DNA from: Methanimicrococcus sp034006575
GTDB taxonomy: Archaea; Halobacteriota; Methanosarcinia; Methanosarcinales; Methanosarcinaceae
Assembly (NCBI GenBank): GCA_034006575.1
Contig: JAVESN010000007.1
Location: 1-30,611, forward strand
Direction: 5' to 3'
Length of the DNA stretch: 30,611 nucleotides
Below the pieces are notes generated by a model that saw only the letters and a list, made by a program, of their open reading frames with translations, searched no databases and was not told where the DNA came from. The position numbers were made by a program, and so were the translations under genes. The first letter of the stretch is position 1; each line of letters starts with the position of its first letter. Of the stretch, positions 1 to 6,982 are shown in pieces.

Positions 1-400
1 TATTTGTTTCCCGTTTGTTTTTTATTTGTTTCCTGTTTGCTTTTTATTTGTTTCCCGTTTGTTTTTTATTTGTTTCCTGTTTGCTTTTTATTTGTTTCCC
101 GTTTGTTTTTTATTTGTTTCCTGTTTGTTTTTTACTTGTTTCCGGTTTATTTTTTATTTGTTTCCTGTTTGTTTTTTACTTACATCCATTTTGTTTTTTT
201 ACTTGTTTCCTGTTTGTTTTTTACTTACATCCATTTTGTTTTTTTTACTTGTTTCCTGTTTGTTTTTTACTTACATCCTTTTTGTTTTTTTTACTTGTTT
301 CCTGTTTGTTTTTTATTTGCTTTCTTTTTGTTTTTTTACTTGCTTCCGATTTTTTTTACTTACTTCCTGTTTGTTTTTTTTCTTTTTTTATCTTCAACCG
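1..400. repeat. 22-bp tandem repeat tract (T-rich)
   Basis: The tract is built of a unit like TATTTGTTTCCCGTTTGTTT plus two bases. Units start at 1, 23 and 45, giving a period of 22. The first copies alternate C and T at one position; further right the unit degenerates into variants with ACTTACATCC. Because 22 is not a multiple of three, all three plus frames stay open and give near-identical Phe/Leu/Cys-rich peptides, so the open frames are artefacts of the repeat. It lies downstream of the minus-strand aconitase-family gene. No gene is seen in 1-590; 400-590 is A+T-rich and otherwise featureless. Confidence 0.9.
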
Positions 401-590
401 ATGTCTTTTTCATCTAATATATCGGAGAACTCTCATCTTTTTTGAATATATACACTTCTTCAATTGTAGATAAAACAAATTAAATAAGAATAAAATGGAA
501 AAAGAAAAAAAGAAATGAAAATAAATAAAAAAATGAAAAGAGGAGAACTAAAAGAGAGAAAATATAATATTAATTTAAACAAAAAAATAA

Positions 591-1835
591 TTAAAGATAT
601 TCTCTCGGGTCAATGATTTCTCCTTTCAGCGCGGCGGCGGCAACGCTTGCGGGAGACGCCAAATAAATAAATCCGCCTTTTCCCATTCGGCCTTTGAAAT
701 TGCGGTTGGCGGTTGAAATGCAATTCTCTCCTTCGGCAAGAATGCCCTGATGCGCGCCCAAACAGGGACCGCAGCCGGGCGTGATGAAACTGACGCCGGC
801 TTTGAGGAGGGTTTCATAAATGCCGGTTTGAACGGCTTCTAAGAGGACGCTTCTGGAGGCGGGCGCGACAATCGTTCGAATTTTGACGGTTTTTCCTTTT
901 AATATATCGGCGGCAACGGATAAATCTTCCAAGCGGCCGTTTGTGCATGTGCCGAGAAACGCTTGGTCAATCGGCGTTCCGGTAACTTTTCCGACGGGGA
1001 CGACATGGTCGACTTCGTGCGGGCATGCGATTTGCGGCTCAATGTCCTTTGCGTCATACACGACGTCGCGGCAATAACTCGCGTCTTCGTCGGCATAAAT
1101 CGGTTCAAAATCGGCTTGCGAACGGTTTTTTAAAAATTCAAATGTTTTTTCATCCGGCGAAACGATGCCGGCTTTTGCGCCCATTTCAATGGTCATATTG
1201 CAAAGCGTCATTCTCCCGGAAACGGATAAATTAAAAACGGCGTCCCCGTAAAACTCAACGGCTTTGTAAGTCGCGCCGGAAATTCCGGTTTTGCCGATTA
1301 AATAAAGCGTCAAGTCTTTTGCAAAAACACCGTCGTTTAATTTCCCGTCCACCGTCATTCGAATGGTTTCCGGAACTTTAAACCAAAGTTTTCCGGTCGC
1401 AAAAATCTCGGCCATGTCCGTTGCGCCGACCCCGGTTCCAAAAGCGCCAAACGCCCCGTAAGTGCAAGAATGAGAATCGGCGCCGACAATTAATTTTCCG
1501 GGAAGCGCAAATCCTTGCTCCGGAAGAACTTGATGGCAAATCCCTTCTCCCCCCTCATAAAAATGAGAAATATTCTGCTCTTTTACCCATCCGCGAATAT
1601 CTTTTTGCAAACCGGCCGCCACATCCGTGCTGGCAGGAATCAAATGGTCAAACGGAATAATGATTTTCTCGGAATCCCAAACCTGAGCAACCCCCATTTC
1701 GCGGAAAGATTTCACCGCAAGAACGCTTGTCCCGTCATGCGCCATGGCGTAATCCACGTTCGCCAAAACAAAATCATTCGCTTTAACATCACCGCCGGTC
1801 GCCCGACAAAATATTTTTTCACTGATAGTTCCCAA
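591..1835 (-). CDS. leuC: 3-isopropylmalate dehydratase / homoaconitase large subunit (LeuC/HacA family)
   Basis: This is the large, iron-sulfur subunit of an aconitase-superfamily hydro-lyase. It isomerises isopropylmalate for leucine synthesis or, in methanogens, homocitrate-type acids on the way to coenzyme B (HacA). At 414 residues it has the usual length of the archaeal two-subunit enzymes. Visible motifs are GADSHSCTYGAFG (118-130) and the three cluster cysteines: Cys297 in GTCTNGR, and Cys355 and Cys358 in PGCGPCLG. The start codon is TTG, with AAAGGCG about 7-8 bases upstream and no better ATG near. The small subunit (LeuD/HacB), whose specificity loop would decide between the two roles, is not in the window, so LeuC versus HacA stays open. 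It stands alone between two repeat tracts. Confidence 0.88.
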   Translation of the reverse strand: MGTISEKIFCRATGGDVKANDFVLANVDYAMAHDGTSVLAVKSFREMGVAQVWDSEKIIIPFDHLIPASTDVAAGLQKDIRGWVKEQNISHFYEGGEGICHQVLPEQGFALPGKLIVGADSHSCTYGAFGAFGTGVGATDMAEIFATGKLWFKVPETIRMTVDGKLNDGVFAKDLTLYLIGKTGISGATYKAVEFYGDAVFNLSVSGRMTLCNMTIEMGAKAGIVSPDEKTFEFLKNRSQADFEPIYADEDASYCRDVVYDAKDIEPQIACPHEVDHVVPVGKVTGTPIDQAFLGTCTNGRLEDLSVAADILKGKTVKIRTIVAPASRSVLLEAVQTGIYETLLKAGVSFITPGCGPCLGAHQGILAEGENCISTANRNFKGRMGKGGFIYLASPASVAAAALKGEIIDPREYL

Positions 1836-2590
1836 AAAGAATCGCCTTTGTTGTTTTTATATGTTTTTATGTTATTGTCTGTTTTTACAAATCCTATTTC
1901 AATATTTACGTATTAAGTCCTATGCTTTCAGAATCAAACACATAAAAAAGTTTTGTTGATTTAATAGAATTTTAATAGTATTTTTATTCGCATTATTCCT
2001 GTTAATGAAAACAAAAACAAAAAAAACAAAAAAACAAAAAAATAAAAATGAAAATAAAAATGGAAAAAACAGAAGTAAAAGAATCATGAGTAAAAGAAGC
2101 CGGAGTAAAAAAATCAAACGTAAAAAATCAAACGTAAAAAATCAAGAATAAAAGAAGCAAAAGTAAAAGAAACAGGAATAAAAGAAGCAGAAGTGAAAGA
2201 AGCAGAAGTAAAAGAAGCAGAAGTAAAAGAAGCAGAAGTAAAAGAAGCAAAAGTAAAAGAAGCAGAAATGAAAGAAGCAGAAGTAAAAAAAGCAGAAGTA
2301 AAAGAAGCAGAAGTAAAAGAAGCAGAAGTAAAAGAAGCAGAAGTAAAAGAAGCAGAAGTAAAAGAAGCAGAAGCGAAAGAAGCAGAAGTGAAGAAGCAGG
2401 AATGAAAGAAGCAGAAGTAAAAAAAACAGAATTGAAAAAAACAGAATTGAAAGAAAAAGAATTGAGAAAGACAGAATTGAAAGAAACAGAAGTGTAAGAA
2501 TCGAAATTGAAAGAAACAAAAGTAAAAGAAGCAGAAGCGAATGATGTAAAAATAAAAAAGAAAATAAGAAAGAAAGGAATCTTATTGAAA
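1836..2590. repeat. Gene-free spacer with a 15-bp purine-rich tandem repeat
   Basis: From about 2140 to 2410 the plus strand repeats GCAGAAGTAAAAGAA with few changes, period 15. Flanking stretches (about 1990-2140 and 2410-2570) are degenerate A/G-rich variants. Since 15 is a multiple of three, both strands keep long open frames: Lys-Glu-Ala-Glu-Val repeats on plus and Phe/Cys/Tyr repeats on minus. Neither has a ribosome-binding site or a non-repeat domain, so I treat them as non-coding. The region lies between the aconitase-family gene and the RAM-domain gene, both on minus, so the aconitase-family promoter should lie in or beside it. Confidence 0.85.
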
Positions 2591-2821
2591 TTAAAGTTCC
2601 GCGCCGACGATTGTTTGCGTGGCCGTCACATTCGGGCTTTCACGAATTTTATCGACGATGTCATTGAGTTCGCGAAGGGTTTCAAGCTCGACAATGACAA
2701 CGAAATCAAATTCTCCAAAAACGTGATAAACATCTTTCACGCCGGTAAATGATTTTAAATCTTTGTAAGCGTTTTTTTCCGATCCGGGCAAGACATTTAA
2801 CATTGTAACTCCGATAACCAT
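2591..2821 (-). CDS. Stand-alone RAM (Lrp/AsnC ligand-binding) domain protein
   Basis: A 76-residue protein that matches only the C-terminal effector domain of Lrp/AsnC regulators. It has the beta-alpha-beta pattern starting MVIGVTMLNVLPGSEK, then the conserved core VYHVFGEFDFVVIVE (about 31-45) with the Gly-x-(Phe/Tyr)-Asp turn, and ends with TQTIVGAEL. No helix-turn-helix precedes it; the ATG has a good AGAGGAAA site just upstream, so it is complete rather than truncated. Family members of this size form oligomers that bind amino acids or other small molecules and may modulate full-length Lrp proteins. The ligand cannot be told from sequence. It lies downstream of the zeta-like gene on the same strand, about 107 bases away. 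Confidence 0.85.
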   Translation of the reverse strand: MVIGVTMLNVLPGSEKNAYKDLKSFTGVKDVYHVFGEFDFVVIVELETLRELNDIVDKIRESPNVTATQTIVGAEL

Positions 2822-2928
2822 TTTTTTTCCTCTGAATTTTTTGGATTAATGCTGTTGCTGATTCAAATCAGCCGAATAAAAGATAAATACTTCGCTCAGA
2901 TTATATATTTGTCGTTTCTCAAAAAGAT

Positions 2929-3588
2929 TTACTCCTCGTTCATGAAGGCCACCGTTTCCTCACACGTCAAATCTTCATGAATTAAAATGCCTTTTTTCTT
3001 CAGCGGTTTTGTAATATACCGGTCCACCCATTCCTCTCTCAATTCTCGGTTGAGAAGGATGACTTCTCCAAACTCGTTCTTTTCAAAAACATGAATCGGA
3101 GACTCCTGCGAATTATCATAAACTTCAGCTTCATCCGCAATATCAATAACATCCGCCATCAACGACATGGATTTTTTATAACGGGAATAAATTTTAAATT
3201 TTGGAACGCCGTGACCGCCTTGTTTCTTACGAATCTGGATTCGTTTAAAATTAATGTCGGGATCGGATGTCGTAATATAAATCGCCGTAATTCGAAAGCC
3301 TTTGGTTTTGGCTTCTTTTAAAAAATCAACTTTCGATTTTGTCGACAAAACCGTCTCAAACGTAAAAGATTTGCCGCAATTTAAATTTTCAATCCGCTTT
3401 TCCTCGGCCAAAATCATGGCTTTCATGTAAGCATCGATGCTCTCCTTTTTGTCGGAGGGAACCAGATTGTCCGGACAGATATAGTCTTCCGGGCAAGCTT
3501 TGTTTTCTAAAAAAGATTTAATCGCGGTTGATTTACCCGAACCGTTCGGTCCGGCAAAAACGAATATTTCATTTAAAAAACGGCTCAT
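2929..3588 (-). CDS. Zeta-toxin-like P-loop NTPase/kinase
   Basis: A 219-residue P-loop protein of the zeta toxin/AAA_33 kind. The N-terminus reads FVFAGPNGSGKST (Walker A, residues 13-21). Next comes SFTFETVLS (about 74-82), the Phe-x-x-Glu-Thr motif of zeta-type kinases, then RKKQGGHGVPKFKIYSRYKKS (about 120-140), which resembles the zeta lid with arginines that contact phosphate. Zeta toxins phosphorylate UDP-N-acetylglucosamine; archaeal relatives act on unknown substrates, so a toxic role is inference. Its ATG overlaps the stop of a small upstream gene (ATGA), so the two are translated together, as in many toxin-antitoxin pairs. It could instead be a housekeeping small-molecule kinase. 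Confidence 0.75.
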   Translation of the reverse strand: MSRFLNEIFVFAGPNGSGKSTAIKSFLENKACPEDYICPDNLVPSDKKESIDAYMKAMILAEEKRIENLNCGKSFTFETVLSTKSKVDFLKEAKTKGFRITAIYITTSDPDINFKRIQIRKKQGGHGVPKFKIYSRYKKSMSLMADVIDIADEAEVYDNSQESPIHVFEKNEFGEVILLNRELREEWVDRYITKPLKKKGILIHEDLTCEETVAFMNEE

Positions 3589-3746
3589 ACTTTCGCCGTT
3601 TCAAACTTTTCACATTTTTTATTAGAAAATGCTTTTCGAGAGGCTTCATCTAAAGTTTTTTCAACTTCCTTAAACGGAACAACTTTAAAATCTTTCATCA
3701 CTCGATGAATATTTTTTGATTTTTCGGTAAACGTGAATTGAACCAT
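3585..3746 (-). CDS. Small protein, candidate partner/antitoxin of the zeta-like protein
   Basis: A 53-residue charged protein beginning MVQFTFTEKSKNIH, with a predicted helical middle (KEVEKTLDEASRKAF). I do not recognise a family. The start is the ATG at 3746, which has AGGAG about 10 bases upstream; an in-frame extension to 3785 would pass the ribosome-binding site and looks wrong. Its TGA stop overlaps the next gene's ATG by four bases, so the pair is one transcript and probably translationally coupled. Size, order (small gene first) and overlap fit an antitoxin or regulatory partner, but no DNA-binding or known antitoxin motif is visible. The 219 bases upstream (3747-3965) hold no other gene. 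Confidence 0.55.
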   Translation of the reverse strand: MVQFTFTEKSKNIHRVMKDFKVVPFKEVEKTLDEASRKAFSNKKCEKFETAKV

Positions 3747-3965
3747 AAACACCAGGCTCCTGTATATTTTTATAGGTATCCGCATTCTACAGTTACAATT
3801 TAAAATCGGATTCTACATATTTAACATTATTGTTCGTGCGCGACAAGCAATGATAAATCATGATGAATGATAATATGGAAATTAAAAGACAAATCATTCG
3901 CGACAAATCTTTTTATCGCGGTTCTTCTCCTTTGATTTATTCTACGGCAATCATTTTACCGAAAA

Positions 3966-4751
3966 TCATATTTTTTTGCGAATTTCTTCTACGAGCGCCT
4001 CAAACGTAAAATCATCCGGAACGGCATCAACGACAACGCCAAAACTCTCAACGGTTTGGGCGGTCGGATGGCCAATCGCGCCGACAATAGCCGAATTCAA
4101 TCGAGTGACCACTTCTTTAAACCGGCCTTCGTTTTCGGCAAGCGCCATGAAATTTTTAACCATCATTGTGCTGGTAAAAGCGAAAGCGTCAATTTCACCG
4201 CTTAACGTTTTTTCAATCAATTCCTCTTGAAGCGCGTTTTTGGGGATGTCCAATGTGTAAACGTGTGTTTGATAAACGGTTGCGCCGGCGTCTTGCAATC
4301 CCTTTACCAAAACTTCCGTTCCGTAAAAACTTCTCGGAATATCAACGACTTTTTCGAATACTTCTTTTCCCAAATCATTGACAAGACCGTCGGAACTGTA
4401 TTCTCCCGGCATCATCGAGCTTTGGAGGCCGTAACTTTCCAGTTTGCTGCGCGTCGTCGGGCCGATAGCAACGATTTTTATCTTTTTTAAAGCGTTTAAA
4501 AAATCCGTTTCCGAAACGCCGTCTAAGTTTTTCAGCGTGTAATCGACGCCGTTCGCGCTGGTAAAAATGACGAAATCGGTTTTTTGAGAAAAAACGCGGT
4601 TGACAAAACCGTCAAAAACATCGTCTTTCATTCCTTTTAAAGTCACAACCGGAACGGAAAACGGTCGAAAGCCCGCCGACTCGGCAACGCTTTCGGAAGC
4701 GTCCGTGTAAGTTTCCGGGCGCATAATGGCAAGAACAGGTTTTTTTTCCAT
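3966..4751 (-). CDS. hemD: Uroporphyrinogen-III synthase
   Basis: HemD closes and flips ring D of hydroxymethylbilane to give uroporphyrinogen III, the last common precursor of cobalamin, coenzyme F430, sirohaem and haem. The 261-residue length fits the two-lobed family. Recognisable segments are LAIMRPETYTDASESVAESAGF at the start (the R-P plus A-E-x-x-G-F pattern), DFVIFTSANGVDY (about 58-70), IVAIGPTTRSKLESYG (about 93-108), and a second-lobe FAFTSTMMVKNFM followed by a VGAIGHPTAQTVESFG segment. The family has low sequence identity, so these turns are the main support. The ATG follows GGAGAG. It lies 44 bases downstream of cobA on the same strand, the next step of the same pathway. Confidence 0.88.
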   Translation of the reverse strand: MEKKPVLAIMRPETYTDASESVAESAGFRPFSVPVVTLKGMKDDVFDGFVNRVFSQKTDFVIFTSANGVDYTLKNLDGVSETDFLNALKKIKIVAIGPTTRSKLESYGLQSSMMPGEYSSDGLVNDLGKEVFEKVVDIPRSFYGTEVLVKGLQDAGATVYQTHVYTLDIPKNALQEELIEKTLSGEIDAFAFTSTMMVKNFMALAENEGRFKEVVTRLNSAIVGAIGHPTAQTVESFGVVVDAVPDDFTFEALVEEIRKKI

Positions 4752-4795
4752 ACACTTCTCTCCGATTTTTTATTTCTTTTTCTTTATTCCATTCT

Positions 4796-5557
4796 TCAAA
4801 AATTTGAATACTGCTCGCCCAACACGGCGTTTAAATTGACGACGTCTCCGATGACGGTAATCGCCGGCGCTTTAACGTTTCTTTCTTCCGCCAACGCGGC
4901 GATATTTTCAAGAACGCCGATGGTGACGCGCTGATCGGGGCGCGTTCCTTTTTCAATCAAAGCCACGGGCGTTTTCGGGTCTTTTCCATATTTTAAAAGC
5001 TCGTTGCAATTGCGTGAAAGCATTTTAACGCCCATAAAAATGACAAGGGTTCCGTTAAATTTCGCCAACAATTCCCAATCCAAGCCCGTTTCTTCTTTGG
5101 TCGGATCTTCGTGACCGGTAATGAACGTCACCATCGAGTTGTTGTCGCGGTGCGTAATCGGAATGCCCGCGTAAGCCGGCGCCGCGACCGCCGATGTGAT
5201 TCCCGGAACGATTTCAAATTCGATTCCGGCTTTAACCAATTCTTCCGCCTCCTCGCCGCCGCGTCCGAAAACGTACGGGTCTCCGCCTTTTAAACGCAAA
5301 ACGGTTTTTCCCTCTTTGGCTTTTTGAACAATGGCTTCATTGATTTTATCCTGCGTCAACGTATGATTTCCGGCATATTTTCCGGCATCTATTTTTTCGG
5401 TGTTTGCGGGAATTAAATTCAAAATCGCCTCACCCGGAAGCTGGTCATAAATGACGACATCCGCTTCTTCAATCAATCGACGTGCTTTCACGGTCAAAAG
5501 ATCGGGATCCCCCGGACCCGAGCCCGCCAAAAAAACTTTACCGTATTTTACAGACAT
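4796..5557 (-). CDS. cobA: Uroporphyrinogen-III C-methyltransferase (SUMT)
   Basis: CobA uses two S-adenosylmethionines to methylate uroporphyrinogen III at C2 and C7, giving precorrin-2 for sirohaem, F430, cobalamin and the archaeal haem route. At 253 residues it is a stand-alone SUMT, without the CysG dehydrogenase/chelatase fusion. Tetrapyrrole methylase hallmarks are VFLAGSGPGDPDLLTVKA (8-25), the GGDPYVFGRGGEEAEEL loop (91-107), VPGITSAVAAPAYAGIPITHR (117-137) and TFITGHE (144-150). The ATG has AGGAAA upstream. It is first in a probable operon with hemD. The upstream 413-base gap carries repeats and a possible motif array at 5728-5803. Confidence 0.95.
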   Translation of the reverse strand: MSVKYGKVFLAGSGPGDPDLLTVKARRLIEEADVVIYDQLPGEAILNLIPANTEKIDAGKYAGNHTLTQDKINEAIVQKAKEGKTVLRLKGGDPYVFGRGGEEAEELVKAGIEFEIVPGITSAVAAPAYAGIPITHRDNNSMVTFITGHEDPTKEETGLDWELLAKFNGTLVIFMGVKMLSRNCNELLKYGKDPKTPVALIEKGTRPDQRVTIGVLENIAALAEERNVKAPAITVIGDVVNLNAVLGEQYSNF

Positions 5558-5970
5558 GCTTTTTTTCCTGAATTAAATAAAGATTTTGTTAATCATTTGA
5601 TAAGCAAAAAGACAATATTTTTGATAATATTTTCGATATAATTTTGATAATGTTTTTGATAATAATTTTGATAATGTTTTTGATAATGTTTTTGATAATA
5701 ACTTTGATAATGTTTTTGATAATAATTTTGATATCGGTTTCGTTTTTTTGACATCGGCTCCATATTTTGACATCGGTTCCGATGTTTGCTTGATATCGAT
5801 TCTGATGTGATTTTAATAATTCGTTTATCCTAAATATTAATCGATACGCCGTAAATGATATCCGATGTTTGTTTAATCGATGAAATTAAAATATTATATT
5901 TTATAAATGAAAACGAAAGGATATGAAATAAATATGTTGATTCGTTTCCGTCCCGCTTTTTATTTTTGAA
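5558..5970. repeat. Gene-free spacer upstream of cobA with GATAAT-type repeats
   Basis: From about 5590 to 5730 the plus strand repeats short units of the kind TTTTTGATAATG and AATAATTTTGAT with irregular period near 12. An open minus frame through it reads only Ser-Lys-Thr-Leu repeats and is not a gene. Immediately beyond, at 5728, 5748, 5767 and 5790, four copies of TTGAYATCGRYT occur at spacings of 20, 19 and 23 bases. The rest (5815-5970) is plain A+T-rich DNA. The promoter of cobA should lie within this gap. Confidence 0.75.
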
Positions 5971-6750
5971 TTATTTATGTCCGAGCAATCTTAATATCGG
6001 AGATTTTTTTTCATTTTTTTCTCGGTCCCACTCAAAACCGGAAACTTTTTTGGCCAAATCCGCTTCGTTTGCGTAAATATGCGCGGACGTGGACGTTAAA
6101 ATGATTTCAACCAATTCGCAACCGGCCGGTTTGACGACAAGCTCATTGAACGCTTTTGCAATGCCGCACAAATTCGCCCAAACCGCGTCGCCGTAATCAT
6201 TGGATCGGAATAAAAGCCGAAGAGAAACTTGGTTGTCTTCCAAAAGGCGCACTTGATACCAATTAAAACACGGCGGATTGTGAGAATTCCAATACATCGG
6301 ATGATAAATGGTTCCGACATTTTGATTGGATTGGATGCCGGATTTTAAATTTTCCGCTAATTTTTCTTTTGAAACGCTCGTTTGATCGATATCCCCTTCT
6401 ATGGTTTTGAATTTGCGCATCAACTCAATGTAGGTGTATTCAAAATCGGTGTCGTCTCCTCGGTGTTTTCCGATATCGCAAAGCGGAACAAGAAAGCTGT
6501 CTTGATAATCCGTGATCTTATCCCCCGCCCATCTGAAATTCTCGGGCGTTATTCCGGCCAAAACATCTTCAATCGCTTTTCCATAAATTTGAATTATCGC
6601 AAAAATTTCCCGAGCGCGCTTGGGCTCGCCGGCATGCCCGAAAGTGATGTCCTTTCCGTCAAGAACAATGTCTTCCGTTATTTTTTTGTATAAAAAATCA
6701 ATGTTCTCTCCGGAATATGTTTTTACAAATGTTAATGAAGACGGTTTCAT
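5971..6750 (-). CDS. thyA: Archaeal-type thymidylate synthase-like protein
   Basis: A 259-residue member of the thymidylate synthase/nucleotide hydroxymethylase fold. It would methylate dUMP to dTMP, in methanogens probably with a tetrahydromethanopterin-type donor rather than folate. The C-terminal half carries the signature: NPPCFNWYQVRL with the nucleophile Cys161, then LLFRSNDYGDAVWANL with the phosphate-binding Arg-Ser (182-183) and Asn193 at the position that selects dUMP, and TSAHIYANEADL with the His-x-Tyr (224-226) that binds the sugar hydroxyl. I chose the ATG at 6750: GTGAT lies three bases upstream and a TATA-like box at 6813-6822 puts transcription start near 6792. An upstream TTG at 6807 would begin before that point. 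The N-terminal 100 residues are less conserved. Confidence 0.78.
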   Translation of the reverse strand: MKPSSLTFVKTYSGENIDFLYKKITEDIVLDGKDITFGHAGEPKRAREIFAIIQIYGKAIEDVLAGITPENFRWAGDKITDYQDSFLVPLCDIGKHRGDDTDFEYTYIELMRKFKTIEGDIDQTSVSKEKLAENLKSGIQSNQNVGTIYHPMYWNSHNPPCFNWYQVRLLEDNQVSLRLLFRSNDYGDAVWANLCGIAKAFNELVVKPAGCELVEIILTSTSAHIYANEADLAKKVSGFEWDREKNEKKSPILRLLGHK

Positions 6751-6812
6751 AAAATCACAACTCACTAATGTTCTATTGTCTATTAAAAGAATACGACAGA
6801 ATGGCAAATCGA

Positions 6813-6822
6813 TTTATTATAT
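6813..6822 (-). promoter_or_regulatory. Possible TATA box of the thymidylate synthase-like gene
   Basis: On the minus strand the sequence reads ATATAATAAA about 65 bases before the chosen ATG. Archaeal transcription starts about 25 bases past the box, giving a leader of roughly 40 bases. The setting is A+T-rich, so this is only a candidate. The rest of 6751-6982 is A-rich DNA without genes. Confidence 0.4.
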
Positions 6823-6982
6823 CGTATAATCAAAACCACGTTCTGATTTAATAATTTTTTGAAAAAAAGTTTAAAAAGAAAATGAAATATTTTTTTTTTA
6901 AAAAATGATATAATTTTTTCAAAAAATGAAAAAGTTAAAAAGGAAATGAAAAAGTTTAAAAGGGGATGAAAAAAGGAAACGC

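Noticed and set aside
1..400. Possible CRISPR array
   Set aside because: Repeats are contiguous and degenerate with no unique spacers of constant length, and no cas genes are present. The same holds for the other repeat tracts.
4..473. Three overlapping plus-strand open frames rich in Phe, Leu and Cys
   Set aside because: They exist only because a 22-bp repeat without stop codons reads alike in all three frames; no ribosome-binding site or domain.
2142..2519. Open frame of Phe/Cys/Tyr repeats on minus and Lys-Glu-Ala-Glu-Val repeat on plus
   Set aside because: Products of the 15-bp repeat; no start signals and no non-repeat sequence.
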